From: Sisyra terminalis
Taxonomy: Eukaryota > Arthropoda > Insecta > Neuroptera > Sisyridae
DNA length: 64,000 nt
Reading direction: 5' to 3'
Assembly: GCA_958496175.1 (NCBI GenBank)
Contig: OY292275.1
Span: 44,903,701-44,967,700, forward strand
Part shown: one piece after another, positions 36,813 to 47,465 of the stretch
Position numbering within the stretch: the first letter of the stretch is position 1
How the letters are laid out: the number at the start of each line of letters is the position of its first letter
Notes under the pieces: generated by a model
Databases searched by the model: none
Told to the model about the DNA's origin: nothing
What the model saw: the letters and a program-made list of their open reading frames with translations, nothing else
Made by a program: the position numbers and the translations under genes

Positions 36813-39350
36813 AAATGTTTCATATGTCGTTTAAAATACACTTCAATGTATAAAGAACATCCCTCTTAAGATTATGTTACTTTTCATACATTTTTGCTCG
36901 GTTTTATCGGTTATTATCGCCATTTCGGTTTACGCATATCAGTTTATGTGTGTAAAATAAGTTGACAATATTATTCTACAGAACCGAATACAATAAAAAC
37001 GTACAAATATAAAACAGATCTTAACAACAGCTGACAATTTATGTAAACATTTACTCAATATTATTTTAATTTTCATAATTTCAACAATGGCAAAAGTACT
37101 TGAATATTAATTAGTGGTATTTCGGACTATTTTAATAATACAATTACCTAAAAAGAAAAAAGATATCCTTTTTTATAAAAACGCTCTTCCACTGTCTGCG
37201 TAACCAAAACCACCCGATTAGTAATCTTTACGCTACAGCCCCCGCTGAGGGATGATATCACCCTCATTGAGTGTCATTGATTTAATTCATTTGGGATATT
37301 TTTCAATTTTTAGTGTAGAAATAGCGACAAAAGTGGGATAAAAAAGATTTTTTATAACCAATCTAAAACTTATAATACATTCATGATTTGAGTTACCCTA
37401 ATTTCAAAGTAATAATTTATTCTCCAAAACTGTTAAATGTTGATGCTTCATGAGCCTTAAGGTATTAGAAAACATAAGTCAATTGGGGGGGGGAGTTTCT
37501 GCTAAGTAGGTGACTTAAATTACCAGAATCTTAACATCGTCCATCGAAAATATCCACAAAGATTGAATATTATTAATAGCCTTTATGTAATAAATACCGA
37601 AAAAATTCGTTGTTTTGCCACTAATTATGGAAGGATAAAAACTTGACCAAATTAATATGGATTCTTTTCTCAAGGTACTCATTTTCTTTAAGGTGGAGGT
37701 CTATACATTTGCAACCTGAAGACAAGAAAAGAAATATTTTAAAAGCTTAATTTGGCATTATTTTTTAACAATGATGTAATTTACGTTATAAATTATTACA
37801 TAAGCATTTATTTGTCACGTTTCGTCGAATCATTGACGACTTTGTCAAACAATTGAATGTTTGTGATGGATATTTTTGTTTGGACTCAAAATATTATGAA
37901 TATAATTATTAATACTAAATATAAATATATAACTTAAATGAATAAACTTAAAAATATTAAAATTAGCGAGAATAATTCAAAAAAAATAATGAAAAGCTGT
38001 AATTTTTTTATAATAAAATCTTTAGTTTAATTGAACAAACAGCTCCAAATGTAACTTAAGATTAAAATTTTGTATATTAATATATTTAAACTTAATAATT
38101 CTTATAAAAGATTTAAAAAAGGGGATAGAATCAAGAAATATAATCTATATAGGAAGAAGAATGAAACGTAGCACTCTGTTAAGGCGAAAAATAAACACTC
38201 GACAACAGTACCAACCGTACTTGCAGTTAATTTGAAATACTTATTAATGTAATACGATCGGATTATTCAAAATACGATGTTATTTGAAGTGAGATTCTTC
38301 ATCGTTTTTAAATATAGAGAAATATTGCACCTAGAAGGTGATGGTGGATAAAGGGGGTGAGTTGGTTTAATATAAAATTTGTTTTACAAAGTAATCATTC
38401 CACTTTCGTTTTACGATGTCTCTGTTAAATGAATATGTAACAGTAAAGTTTGCAAACAAATCCTAAACATGTTCTTCCAGCATTGCCAAATTTTAATAAA
38501 CCACTCGAATATTTTGTGCCAACTGCCCCAACCCAACGACCGTCTCGACGGAAATACAAACAGATAAAAGCCGGCCAAAGTGTTGATATTGTCCTAAACA
38601 TGTACATTTCCAATCTACCCTTTTGATATTATCACCTCCCCCAAAAAACGACCCCCGCCCGCACCGGCCACCATATTAACATAGATAAGCTGCTCGTAAA
38701 TACTGTACAATGATTTACACAGCGAAAAGCTCAAAGTTCTACATTTCAGTGGAACGCAGCAACCAACGCTCGAAAAAGTAAAGCAAATATAATTTATCGC
38801 AACGACAGAACTTGTGAGATTTCTCTTAAATTACACAATACGAGAGAGTATCTCGTGTTTCGACTAGGATATCTGAGTTTTGTTGTTAATTTCGCCAACT
38901 TTTATCTCAAATAAAATCGAAATGCATTAAGACGGAAATTGAATATCCGGCCGAGATGGAAAATCTTCGCGATTTACGAGTTAATTTACAAATTAATATT
39001 TAGCCAAAGTGTTTGCACTAATATTCCGATAAAACATATACCACGCGAGATAAAATTCACACGGGTTTCTCTTCATTCTTCATTCGATTGAAAGGAAAAA
39101 AATTCTTGCCATGTATAGGGCGCTATTTCAAGTTTGGTATTCCTATAAATTTCCCGTCACCAGGGGTCGCGTTGCCGGAGTTGAGGAACTTTTAGGGTTC
39201 ATAGTTTTGTGTGTGAAGAGGCTTTTATTATGTTATAAAAAATTTAAAGGCGACGATAGAAGCATTGACAAAAATTCTAAACATACCTTCGAGCTGAATA
39301 ATTCATCTCGTGACTTATACATAATAAATATAAAAGCAACACAAAAGTGA
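36813..39350. other. non-coding stretch with a repeat-poor GC-richer island
   Basis: About 38400-39100 has the most balanced composition in this part, including a C-rich run at 38636-38670. On the minus strand an ATG frame at 38425-38613 encodes 62 residues with a mixed composition. On the plus strand 39111-39350 is open for 79 codons. Neither resembles a known family. The island could hold an exon or a promoter, but I cannot show it. Confidence 0.28.
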
Positions 39351-39545
39351 ATTTTATATTTGGGCCACCAAGGCTCATTTATCCTCACAATTGACGGTAA
39401 TTTAGATGAAATATCATTAGAATAATGTCTTCAGCCACAATTCGCTTCATTTTTTTTCCCAACGCATTATAAAAACGATTTTCATTTCTTTAAATGGCCA
39501 TCATCCAATTCGTGTAATTTACGTTGGAGCAACGATGAAAATGAA
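39351..39545 (+). repeat. duplicated non-coding segment, copy 1
   Basis: This segment and 41378-41570 share CACCAAGGCTCATTTAT, GGTAATTTAGATGAAAT, TTTTTTCCCAAC, ATTATAAAA and TGTAATTTACG in the same order and at nearly the same spacing over about 195 bp. There is no terminal repeat, tail or coding frame, so it is not obviously a mobile element. Confidence 0.75.
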
Positions 39546-40154
39546 TCAACATAATTTTCGACTTCGACTGCGTGACATAAGTCAATAATCGTTTTTGTTT
39601 TTCGATTCTTATAACCCGTGAAAATATGAATCACTAAAATTTTCACTAAAACTGCTTAGCTATAACTAATAGTTAATGAAAAAGTGAAAGGAAAAAAGAA
39701 GTATGAGTAGTTCACGTACTGTTCGGGGTTTAATTATTTTCCAAATTTTTTCAAGTTTTGTTGATATTAACAATGTATAATTCTCAGTGAAATTCATGAG
39801 CATTGAATTTACTTATTTTTGAGGCTTCAATACTGTTTTACTTATAAAAATTCTTAACTAACTTCTTTTTCTCTTTCAAAAGCTCTTGGTTTTTTTCGTC
39901 AATAATTGCATGTAGACTATGTTTTTCTATAAAAACGTACCATTTCTTTGGAATACTACACTTATATTTTTTTTAATATCTCACATCAACATTAAGGTAT
40001 TTAAACATCCAGATTCCTAAGATATTAATGTCACTTCAGGATGCGACAATACATTTTCAAAACCCAATAAAATTCATTTTGAGAACCACTTTTTTATTCT
40101 TTATTTTTGAAAATGCAAGTACAGTCTTAAAGTTTTTTTTACTAAGTTTAAAAA
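39546..40154. other. spacer, nothing recognised
   Basis: AT-rich, without an identifiable feature. Confidence 0.3.
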
Positions 40155-40985
40155 ATCAAATCAAAAATATGGTTTCCCCATTGTGAATAAATCGCTTTTT
40201 GGCATTTGTCGCTACTATACAAGCATGGCAGCAGATATATTGGCAATTTCTTCCCGGATATTGGATAACTTCAAGTTTTCAAGGATCTTGGGTGATTTGT
40301 ATAAACCCAGGATTTAAAAAAAAAAAACACTTACAAAAAATCCCAAGGGGCAAAATCGGAAGAGCGGAATGGCCACTCTAAATCATCTTTTCAGGTATTG
40401 CGCTAATTTGTAGATCATCGTGAACGATTTGCCTCACTGATTGATCTCAAAGTCCAAGGGGAGACCCATGTTTTCCTTTAGAACTTCTTGGAGGTTCCAG
40501 TATTGATACTTTCACTGCCTCAACAATTGCAGATGATCTGATGGGCTTGGAGCAGTAATGGTGAACCTATGACCCGTGGGTCAGACACTGACCCCGCAAG
40601 CTTTTTAATTGACCCACAATGGCTAGCATCCATTTGTTATGTTTGTAGAAATAGACTTCCGCAGTACTTGTATTGTATTGTCCTCTATCGGTTTCACCTA
40701 GCGAGGCACTAATATGCGCTAAGCTCTTTAGTAACCCATAAGCTAGTATTATAAAAAATTTGACAAAATTTGACCCACGCCTCAAAAAGGATCGCCATTT
40801 CTGTCTTAAGGACTTTTTCGTTTAGTAGCGTTTTCAGTTTTCCTGAACGTAGGACCTCCTGCAATAATTGGTTTTTGATCTGGCAGAAGACCCAACGGGG
40901 CTATCGCTTCGTCGCCATCACAAAACGTTCTTTCGAAAAGTAAACTTTGATGCCAAACACATGATCTTCACTATTCCATGGAGAT
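40155..40985 (-). pseudogene. mariner-like transposase fossil, split by a hAT MITE
   Basis: On the minus strand, from the right, come WNSEDHVFGIKVYF (N-terminal block), then KTENATKRKSP. The hAT MITE (40553-40803) interrupts here. Then follow EAVKVSILEPPRSSKGKHG, QSVRQIVHDDL (end of the helix-turn-helix region), and directly EWPFRSSDFAPWDFF and YTNHPRSL of the C-terminal catalytic part, closing with HIFDLIF in another frame. This order matches Tc1/mariner-type transposases with a WP-x-RS-x-D-x-x-P-x-DFF motif. The central catalytic region is deleted and there are stops and frameshifts. Confidence 0.78.
40553..40803. mobile_element. hAT MITE family 'GTGGGTC', copy 3
   Basis: The ends are CAGTAATGGTGAACC and ATCGCCATTTCTG. 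Just inside the left end is GACCCGTGGGTC, and a stem GGGTCAG-ACA-CTGACCC lies at 40578-40594. It splits a mariner-like transposase fossil, whose frame content continues on both sides. The flanking octamers GCTTGGAG and TCTTAAGG are poorly matched, so the age is high or the boundary is a few bases off. Relative to copies 1 and 2 it is in the opposite orientation. Confidence 0.7.
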
Positions 40986-41377
40986 AACTGGTAACTATCC
41001 AAAAAGTTATAAAACTCTAAAGAGTCCCTTTAACTTCATAACATCATCCTACCAAGCTAAAACCCATACAAACTAAGTGGTGATAATTTTAAAAAGAACA
41101 TTATATTTGTAACCACAATCAGTATAGTTTAAATAATTATATAAGAAAAACCAATTCCCTATATTGCAGATTTTCTTTAAATACCTTTGAAATTGTTTAT
41201 CTCATTAACTACTTTCGTGAGCGGAACGATAAGCTATAGGTACTTAAATATGATATATTTAATTGCAACTGGTAAAGTAGTTTTTTTTCGTCTTTTTTCT
41301 TTTGAGAAAGAATTATATTATATTTCGACCAAAATACGACCGAATTGTAGCCACTAAGAAACCATTAGTCTACGTAA

Positions 41378-41570
41378 ATTTTATATTTGGGGCACCAAGG
41401 CTCATTTATTTCTATAATTGATGGTAATTTAGATGAAATAATCACTAAACGTTTTTAGCCGCAATTCGTTTCACTTTTTTCCCAACCTATTATAAAAGCG
41501 ATTTTCGTTGCTTTAAAATGGCGTCATCAAACTCATGTAATTTACGCGGGAGTAGTAGTAACGAAAATGG
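41378..41570 (+). repeat. duplicated non-coding segment, copy 2
   Basis: The partner of 39351-39545, in the same orientation about 2.0 kb downstream. The most conserved blocks are ATTTTATATTTGG, the CACCAAGGCTCATTTAT word and CATGTAATTTACG. Confidence 0.75.
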
Positions 41571-42337
41571 ATCTAGTTTACCCTTATCATCTGTAGAAAA
41601 AAACGCAGGAAATGGAGGAGCTTTAAAAGCCTTACTATAAAATATATGAAATATTCACAACGATTTTAAATGCTTGATAGGCAGAATCTTTTAAATTGCC
41701 AGTGAGTTGATTAGGGGATGAAATTTAGTTGCCTCCATGTGTAATATTATGTGTAAAACGTGCTTTATCACACCCGGATCTTGGCTGGGTAATGTAAACG
41801 TTGTATTTTTGAAATTTTGCGTTATGTGTGTTTAAGCGTTAAATATTGAATGTACGGGGAAAGTATTTGATATAAAACTGCACTTTGCGAATCTATTAAT
41901 AAAGAAATCTAAGTAGTGCAGCTTCGTCGGGGGCTTTGACCTGGAAGACATCGTTCCGACACGCTCGCAATAATTAAGGATTATTAAATAAAAAAATCGG
42001 CTCATTCGACATTCCACGCGAGTGACAACAACGACGAAAAGCCGATTTCCAGGAAAACTATATGCGAAAGAAGAATCTAATCAAACGAAATGGAAGAAGA
42101 GATCATCCGATCGAAACAAGTCCATGTTTATTCAATAAACTCAGCCAACATTAAAAGCTACTTTTTTGGATTACTTAGTTCGATTAACTCTCTCGTCTGT
42201 CCATATCCGTACACTACTTTCCATCGAAAAACGATAACATTGTATAGTCGGACTGTACTACATGTGTCTTATCAGTGAACAAAATGATTTTCAATAAGAA
42301 GCTACCATGTATCTAAATAGATTAGCTAGGTAGAACA
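41571..42337. other. spacer with short open frames
   Basis: Short ATG frames occur at 41832-42017 (minus) and 42090-42278 (plus) in moderately GC-richer DNA. No domain was recognised. Confidence 0.28.
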
Positions 42338-44541
42338 CAGTGGCGGCTTGTCAATGGAGACAAGGGAGGCAAAGCCTCCCTCTGGATAAAAATAGAAAAT
42401 CGGTATACCTATCTGTTTTTCTTTACTTTTAACAAAATTATAAGTTTTTATTTGTTTGTTAGAAGATTACTCTCGTCTTTGTCAATTTTAACCACAGTTT
42501 ACATCATATTCTGGAATTTATTTATACTTATTCTCCTAATTGTTACTAAGTTTGATCAAATATGTCTCCATAATGTTATACCTAATCCATCCTCATCTTA
42601 CGGCTAAAGTCTGCTTTTTTCACAATGTACAAAGTATGCTTTTGGCTTTAGCTGACCAAAGTCGACTTGGAACTTGGCGGGTTGAAAATTATTATCGTTC
42701 TTGTTATTTTAAAATAAGTCCAAATTCTAATAAAAAAAATTATTTAACATTGGGCAAATATTTAAACAAAAATCAAAGTGAACAAACATGAATTTTTAAT
42801 AATAACAATTTAAAATAAATGAAGTACATGTAAATAGATTATAGTTGAGGAAACTTAAAAAAAAATACTATACAGGATTGGGGAAACCCTGTTTTATTCT
42901 ATATCCGTAATTCTTTGAATGCTATTCGTATTATTTAGTTTACCTAACCATTAAAATACGAATCAACATTCGAGTTTAAGCGATACTTTGTAAATTACAT
43001 CAATACCACGCTTTACGAAAATAAAAGCTCGCTATTACGGACATGGTTAGTTAAGTATTAAAATTTCGGTATACGGATGAAACATTCGCAATTACGGACA
43101 AAATACGTATATTTTCTTTTTGTGAGGAATCCCAAAAATAAAGTAGTTAAAAAAGATTTTTAATATACGGGGAATCTCAAAATAGTTAGCACACAATCTT
43201 ACGAATTAGTATTTGATGTTATGCGGTATAGTGCAGTGTTAATTTATTTACGCTCTAGATTTAGTGTGAATCTATAGTAAATTTGGATTCTTTTACGGGT
43301 ATTTTACTATTGTAACGAATTTATCACTTTCCAATAGGATCTCATGGTAATAACGGTTTCGTTTAACGGATTTTCGATTTACGGACAGTTTATGAGGAAC
43401 GCATCCTGTACGTAAAGCGGAGGATTACTGTATAATGAGCCTACTCCGAGTTACGTAAATTTACACTCCATGTATTTATCCTATTTATACACAAAAAAGC
43501 TCAAACTATTTTCTCTGTTCCGAAAAGGTTCCTTAATATTTGTCTTGTCTTCCTTTTTTCTTTTCACAATTCGCTAGAATTGCGAACCTTGATTAACTTC
43601 ATGTACGTATCAATAGTATTGTATTTTGCGAATTAATTATAAATATAATAGTGCAATTTTTGCACATAGCCTTAGTGCAATAAAATCTATTAACTTTAAA
43701 GGATGTTAGTTGGAAAAGATTTTTGAATTATTATGAATAATTTAAAGAAACGTTAATATCGAATTGTTGTCAATTAAAACAGGTCGACTTTCGTCAACCA
43801 AAGTCAACTTTGAACGGAAGCTTCAGGAACTGGATTTTATAGTGCATTTTTACCCAAAACCCTAAGGGAGTCAATTATCTCAAAGATTATAAAACAAAAT
43901 TTCTTATGTGTGGGTTACGACAGAGATAACAAATATTATTCTCCTACATTCAAAGATGTATACTGTGCCCAGGTAGGAGTTTATAATTGTCCCAGCATTG
44001 ACCCATAACTGGATTAACTCCGAAATGATATCCATGAACCAGGCCTGGCAACCAGTCTCAATTTAAACTAAAATTTTAAAAAATTTACAACTCAAAATAC
44101 TATAAAACCCTATACAATTTAAAAACTATTTTAGTTACGGTGAAATTTTTTTTCCTCTTTTTTTTTTGTTGAACCCTGGCGTTGACGCTTAACCTTCAGC
44201 CTTTGGCCAGGCTTGTATGCTAAGCAATGGAAATTAAAAATTGGTCCAAGATTGGCTCTATTGTTACTATTGGGAGTTTTTACATACGTGGAAGTTAGAA
44301 AACCTGAAGATTCCAAGAAAATTTCAGGTATAAACATTATAATGCTTGTGCAATGTAGCGATATTAATGTTTTTTAAGTAATGAGTGCTAATACGACAAT
44401 TTTATGATTTTTTTCTTCTAAATTTCATTTGATGACCGAAATATTATTTCACTAAAATCTATTTTATCCAAAGGTATAAATAGTTTCCAAATACTTTGTG
44501 TAAAATTTTTTTTCAAAAGTTTTTGTTCCAAGCCGTCACTG
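42338..44541. mobile_element. hAT element, about 2.2 kb, degenerate
   Basis: The ends CAGTGGCGGCTTG and CAAGCCGTCACTG are inverted, with one mismatch. The flanks GTAGAACA (42330-42337) and GTAAAACC (44542-44549) match at 6 of 8 positions. A GC-rich hairpin GGGAGGC-AAA-GCCTCCC lies 26 bases inside the left end (42364-42380). The interior has no recognisable transposase. It includes a plus-strand frame at 42540-42791 and a nested pogo-like segment at 42873-43430. Confidence 0.78.
42873..43430. mobile_element. possible pogo-like element nested in the hAT
   Basis: The right end CGTAAAGCGGAGGATTACTG followed by TA is typical of pogo/Tigger termini. The left boundary, at TA then CAGGATTGGGG, is a poor inverted match and is uncertain. 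The motif TTACGGAC recurs inside (about 43033, 43093 and 43379). Confidence 0.42.
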
Positions 44542-46448
44542 GTAAAACCATTAGATAAGACCATTTCCTCCCTTATTTCGTCGAGTAAAAATTCATCTTG
44601 ATTTTAATCTTACCGTAAGTCCTCCTGCAAATGTTTACTTCATACTTTGGATTTAAGGCTTTGTCTCATAAAAAAGTTAAACTTATTAACATAAATCCAC
44701 CGCTTTTACAGTGATTAAAAGACTTTATTCCATAAATAAAAAATTCAATAAAACCAAACAATATAGTCAGAAAATGAATATATAGCGAGTATATATTATA
44801 GAGGTATATTTTTGAAAATCTCTCACAACAAAAAGAGAGATTTAAAAACGTTCAATAAAAGAATTCCACATTGACAATGGTCTATAACTCCCTTAACAAT
44901 TACAATTCATAGACAGATCAACCCTCATTGAATTTCACAATACCAAAATTTAAATAAATAGCTCCACGTTTTTTTTTTAGGTACACATAATATTTATTTC
45001 GCGTTTACTCAACAAATAGCTCAAATTGTAGCTGTCGTTAAATGTTAAATTACGCGTTGCGTTACTATATTATTAAATGGAAGAATTAAACGTGACGTTT
45101 TGTATATAATGGATCAAATTACGGAGCTTTGGGGTGAGAGTGAGGGAAAAAATTAACGTATTTCGATCGGGTTAATTAAACTAAACTTTTGCGTTAATAA
45201 ACAGAGAGTGAATGAAAGTTTTGCGACCGTTGGAAATTTTCGGTTTTGATGATTGATGGCCGATTTGAATTAATTAGTGTAGGGGTGTGCGGAAGCAAGA
45301 AAAGTTGCAGTGGATTAGGATAGTGTGGTTTGCAAATTAATTGAGGGGATGGTGAGGAATGGAGCGATTAGATCACGATCGTGGATGTAATAAAACTGTT
45401 TATATTTGGGAATCAAGTGATAAGTTGTAGAAAATATATTTTTTGTTTACATATAATTTTCATAACTCTACTATAATAGAAATGTAGGTATTATGTAGGT
45501 ATTTATATTGTACGATACTTCCAATATATTGAAGACAATTTATAGATAATTGTGTCGCCTTTATGTTTTCAGGACTCAAAATCATTGCACATGGTAATTT
45601 TTTATCGAAGCTACCTAACTTTTGCGGGTACTAAGAAGACTGTGATGTGATTAATGTAGCTGTCACTGTGACTACCAACCGATGGTTATCAATTATAACG
45701 TTTAAATCACGGTTTAAATAAATCACTGAACATCTCTTAGCAATTTATAGTCTTACAGTGGAAATTAGTGTTATAAATAGTTTCACCAAAGCAAGGAAAG
45801 TTCAAATGAATTTCATTTCGGTGTTTTTGTCAATTAATTTAAAAAAAAAACAGAGTTATTTAAAATTATGCTAAAAGCTTATGACTATGTTGTAGCACCA
45901 AGTACTTTCTTTAGATATCAGATATAGATGAAAGGATATTAAATTGACGCTTTAAATTATGAATAATTTAATGTTCATTATCTTTTTTTAGGAATAAATT
46001 TTGTTTTTGATGAGTTTTATTAGTAAACGGGTCGAAAAATTATCATACATCGAAATGTTATCCTTTTGTTCTTCACTAATTTTGTCAACAAGTTTATATT
46101 CATTTGGTTTCCCAATCCATACCCGTACATATCTAAACTTTTATAATAGTTTACTTTGTTTTCAGTCTATCAGGAAAATTGTGCTGTACCTTTATGCTGA
46201 ATATTTTCGTTAGAAAAAAAACTTTTAGGTTTTAGTTAAATTGTCTTGATATGATTTTTTTTTAATTTTAAAACCTAGTATATCAATGAATAAAGAAAAT
46301 TGGACTAAAATTGCACCAAGTTCGAAGAAATGCACACTGAAGATTTTTTTTTTTAAATTATATATTTTGCTTTCTTCTTATAAGGAAAAAAATAGTTTCT
46401 GTTTTATAACACTGCTGAATAAGGCAAAACAAAGTTTCAAAGTCTGAT
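44542..46448. other. repeat-poor non-coding stretch
   Basis: About 44990-45420 is free of recognised repeats, less AT-rich and purine-rich, with CG words. No coding frame of note was found. The remainder is AT-rich. Confidence 0.3.
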
Positions 46449-46578
46449 GTCCGAGTGGTCAAGGTGGCGGCTTCAAAGCTGGTAGGTATAAGGTTCGATC
46501 CCTGATTTACGACTTTTATTACCGCTAGAGTCGCTAAAAATCTTGGAAATTATAAAGCGACGATAATTAACAAAAATA
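46449..46578 (+). mobile_element. tRNA-derived SINE, copy 7, with perfect 12-bp target duplication
   Basis: The insertion is bounded by TCAAAGTCTGAT at 46437-46448 and 46579-46590. It begins GTCCGAGTGGTCAAGGTGG (A box) and continues to AGGTATAAGGTTCGATCCCT (B box). The body is shortened, and the tail CTAGAGTCGCTAAAAATC then TATAAAGCGACGATAATTAA is present. The clean duplication shows LINE-type target-primed insertion and makes this the youngest-looking copy. It also fixes the true 5' and 3' ends of the family. Confidence 0.93.
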
Positions 46579-46590
46579 TCAAAGTCTGAT

Positions 46591-47301
46591 TACAAATATT
46601 CTTTGTATATTAATTTGGAAAATGTGCCAACTTTATAGTTTAATAGTCTATCCCTATCATTCCAACGGAGTTGGCTCGCCTCCTTTACCCCATTAGTAAG
46701 TATTGTAAATTTCAAAAAGCGATAGCGGTTATCCAAATCGATAGAGGAGTAAAAAATTTTTGGTGCCATTTCTTTCTTTTTAGAAAAAGAATGAAGTATT
46801 ATGGAGATCTAGAATTCTCGAAGATCTGCTTATAGAACACTGATATCTGAAGTAGCATTTTATTATGGGGTATAAATTTTTGGTCAAGTATACACAAAAA
46901 ATGTTGCAAAAGGAAAGAAACCATCTTTCGTATCCTACTTGCTGCCCAGTTCTGGTTCGTAACCCTCTAAGCTCACTAAGATCCCTGGGACATAAGATAA
47001 GAAATATTCGTCAGAACTAATTCACTACGTTCTGAAATTAATCTTAGAAACCTGAATAATTGGAACCAGCTCTAGTGCCGGGATGCAATAAACCAAGAAT
47101 GCACCGCCCAGAAGAACTAGTAAGAGAAGCTTCCAATAATCAAAATAAAATACGGATACAGGAGGCGTTGGCAATTTTTCAAGGGTTGATTTTTAAAAGA
47201 TTGAGAACCTATCGTATATGCAATCAAAGTGCTTAATGTTCAAAGATAATTAATTAATTGCTTGTACTTCCACTAAATTTCAAGTTACGTATACTTTAGC
47301 T
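46591..47301. other. unidentified moderately GC-rich DNA
   Basis: About 46880-47150 is less AT-rich and might be a decayed element, but no motif could be assigned on either strand. Confidence 0.25.
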
Positions 47302-47457
47302 CAGGAGCCGGCAACCTTTTTTGGCTGAAGGTGCAAATTACAATGTGAATATTAAAGGGACATTTATAATTATGCTTTTTTTGGAACTAAAGTGGGTCAC
47401 TTGATATAAGTAAATGAATCACTCGGTGACTTGCAAGTCATAAGTTTCCAACTCCTG
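47302..47457. mobile_element. hAT MITE, 156 bp, with perfect 8-bp target duplication
   Basis: The ends CAGGAGCCGGCAACC and AGTTTCCAACTCCTG are inverted. CTTTAGCT precedes (47294-47301) and follows (47458-47465) exactly. It is non-coding. Confidence 0.93.
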
Positions 47458-47465
47458 CTTTAGCT

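Noticed and set aside
46880..47150. Possible decayed LINE in moderately GC-rich DNA
   Set aside because: Translation in several frames gave no reverse transcriptase or endonuclease motif that I could defend.
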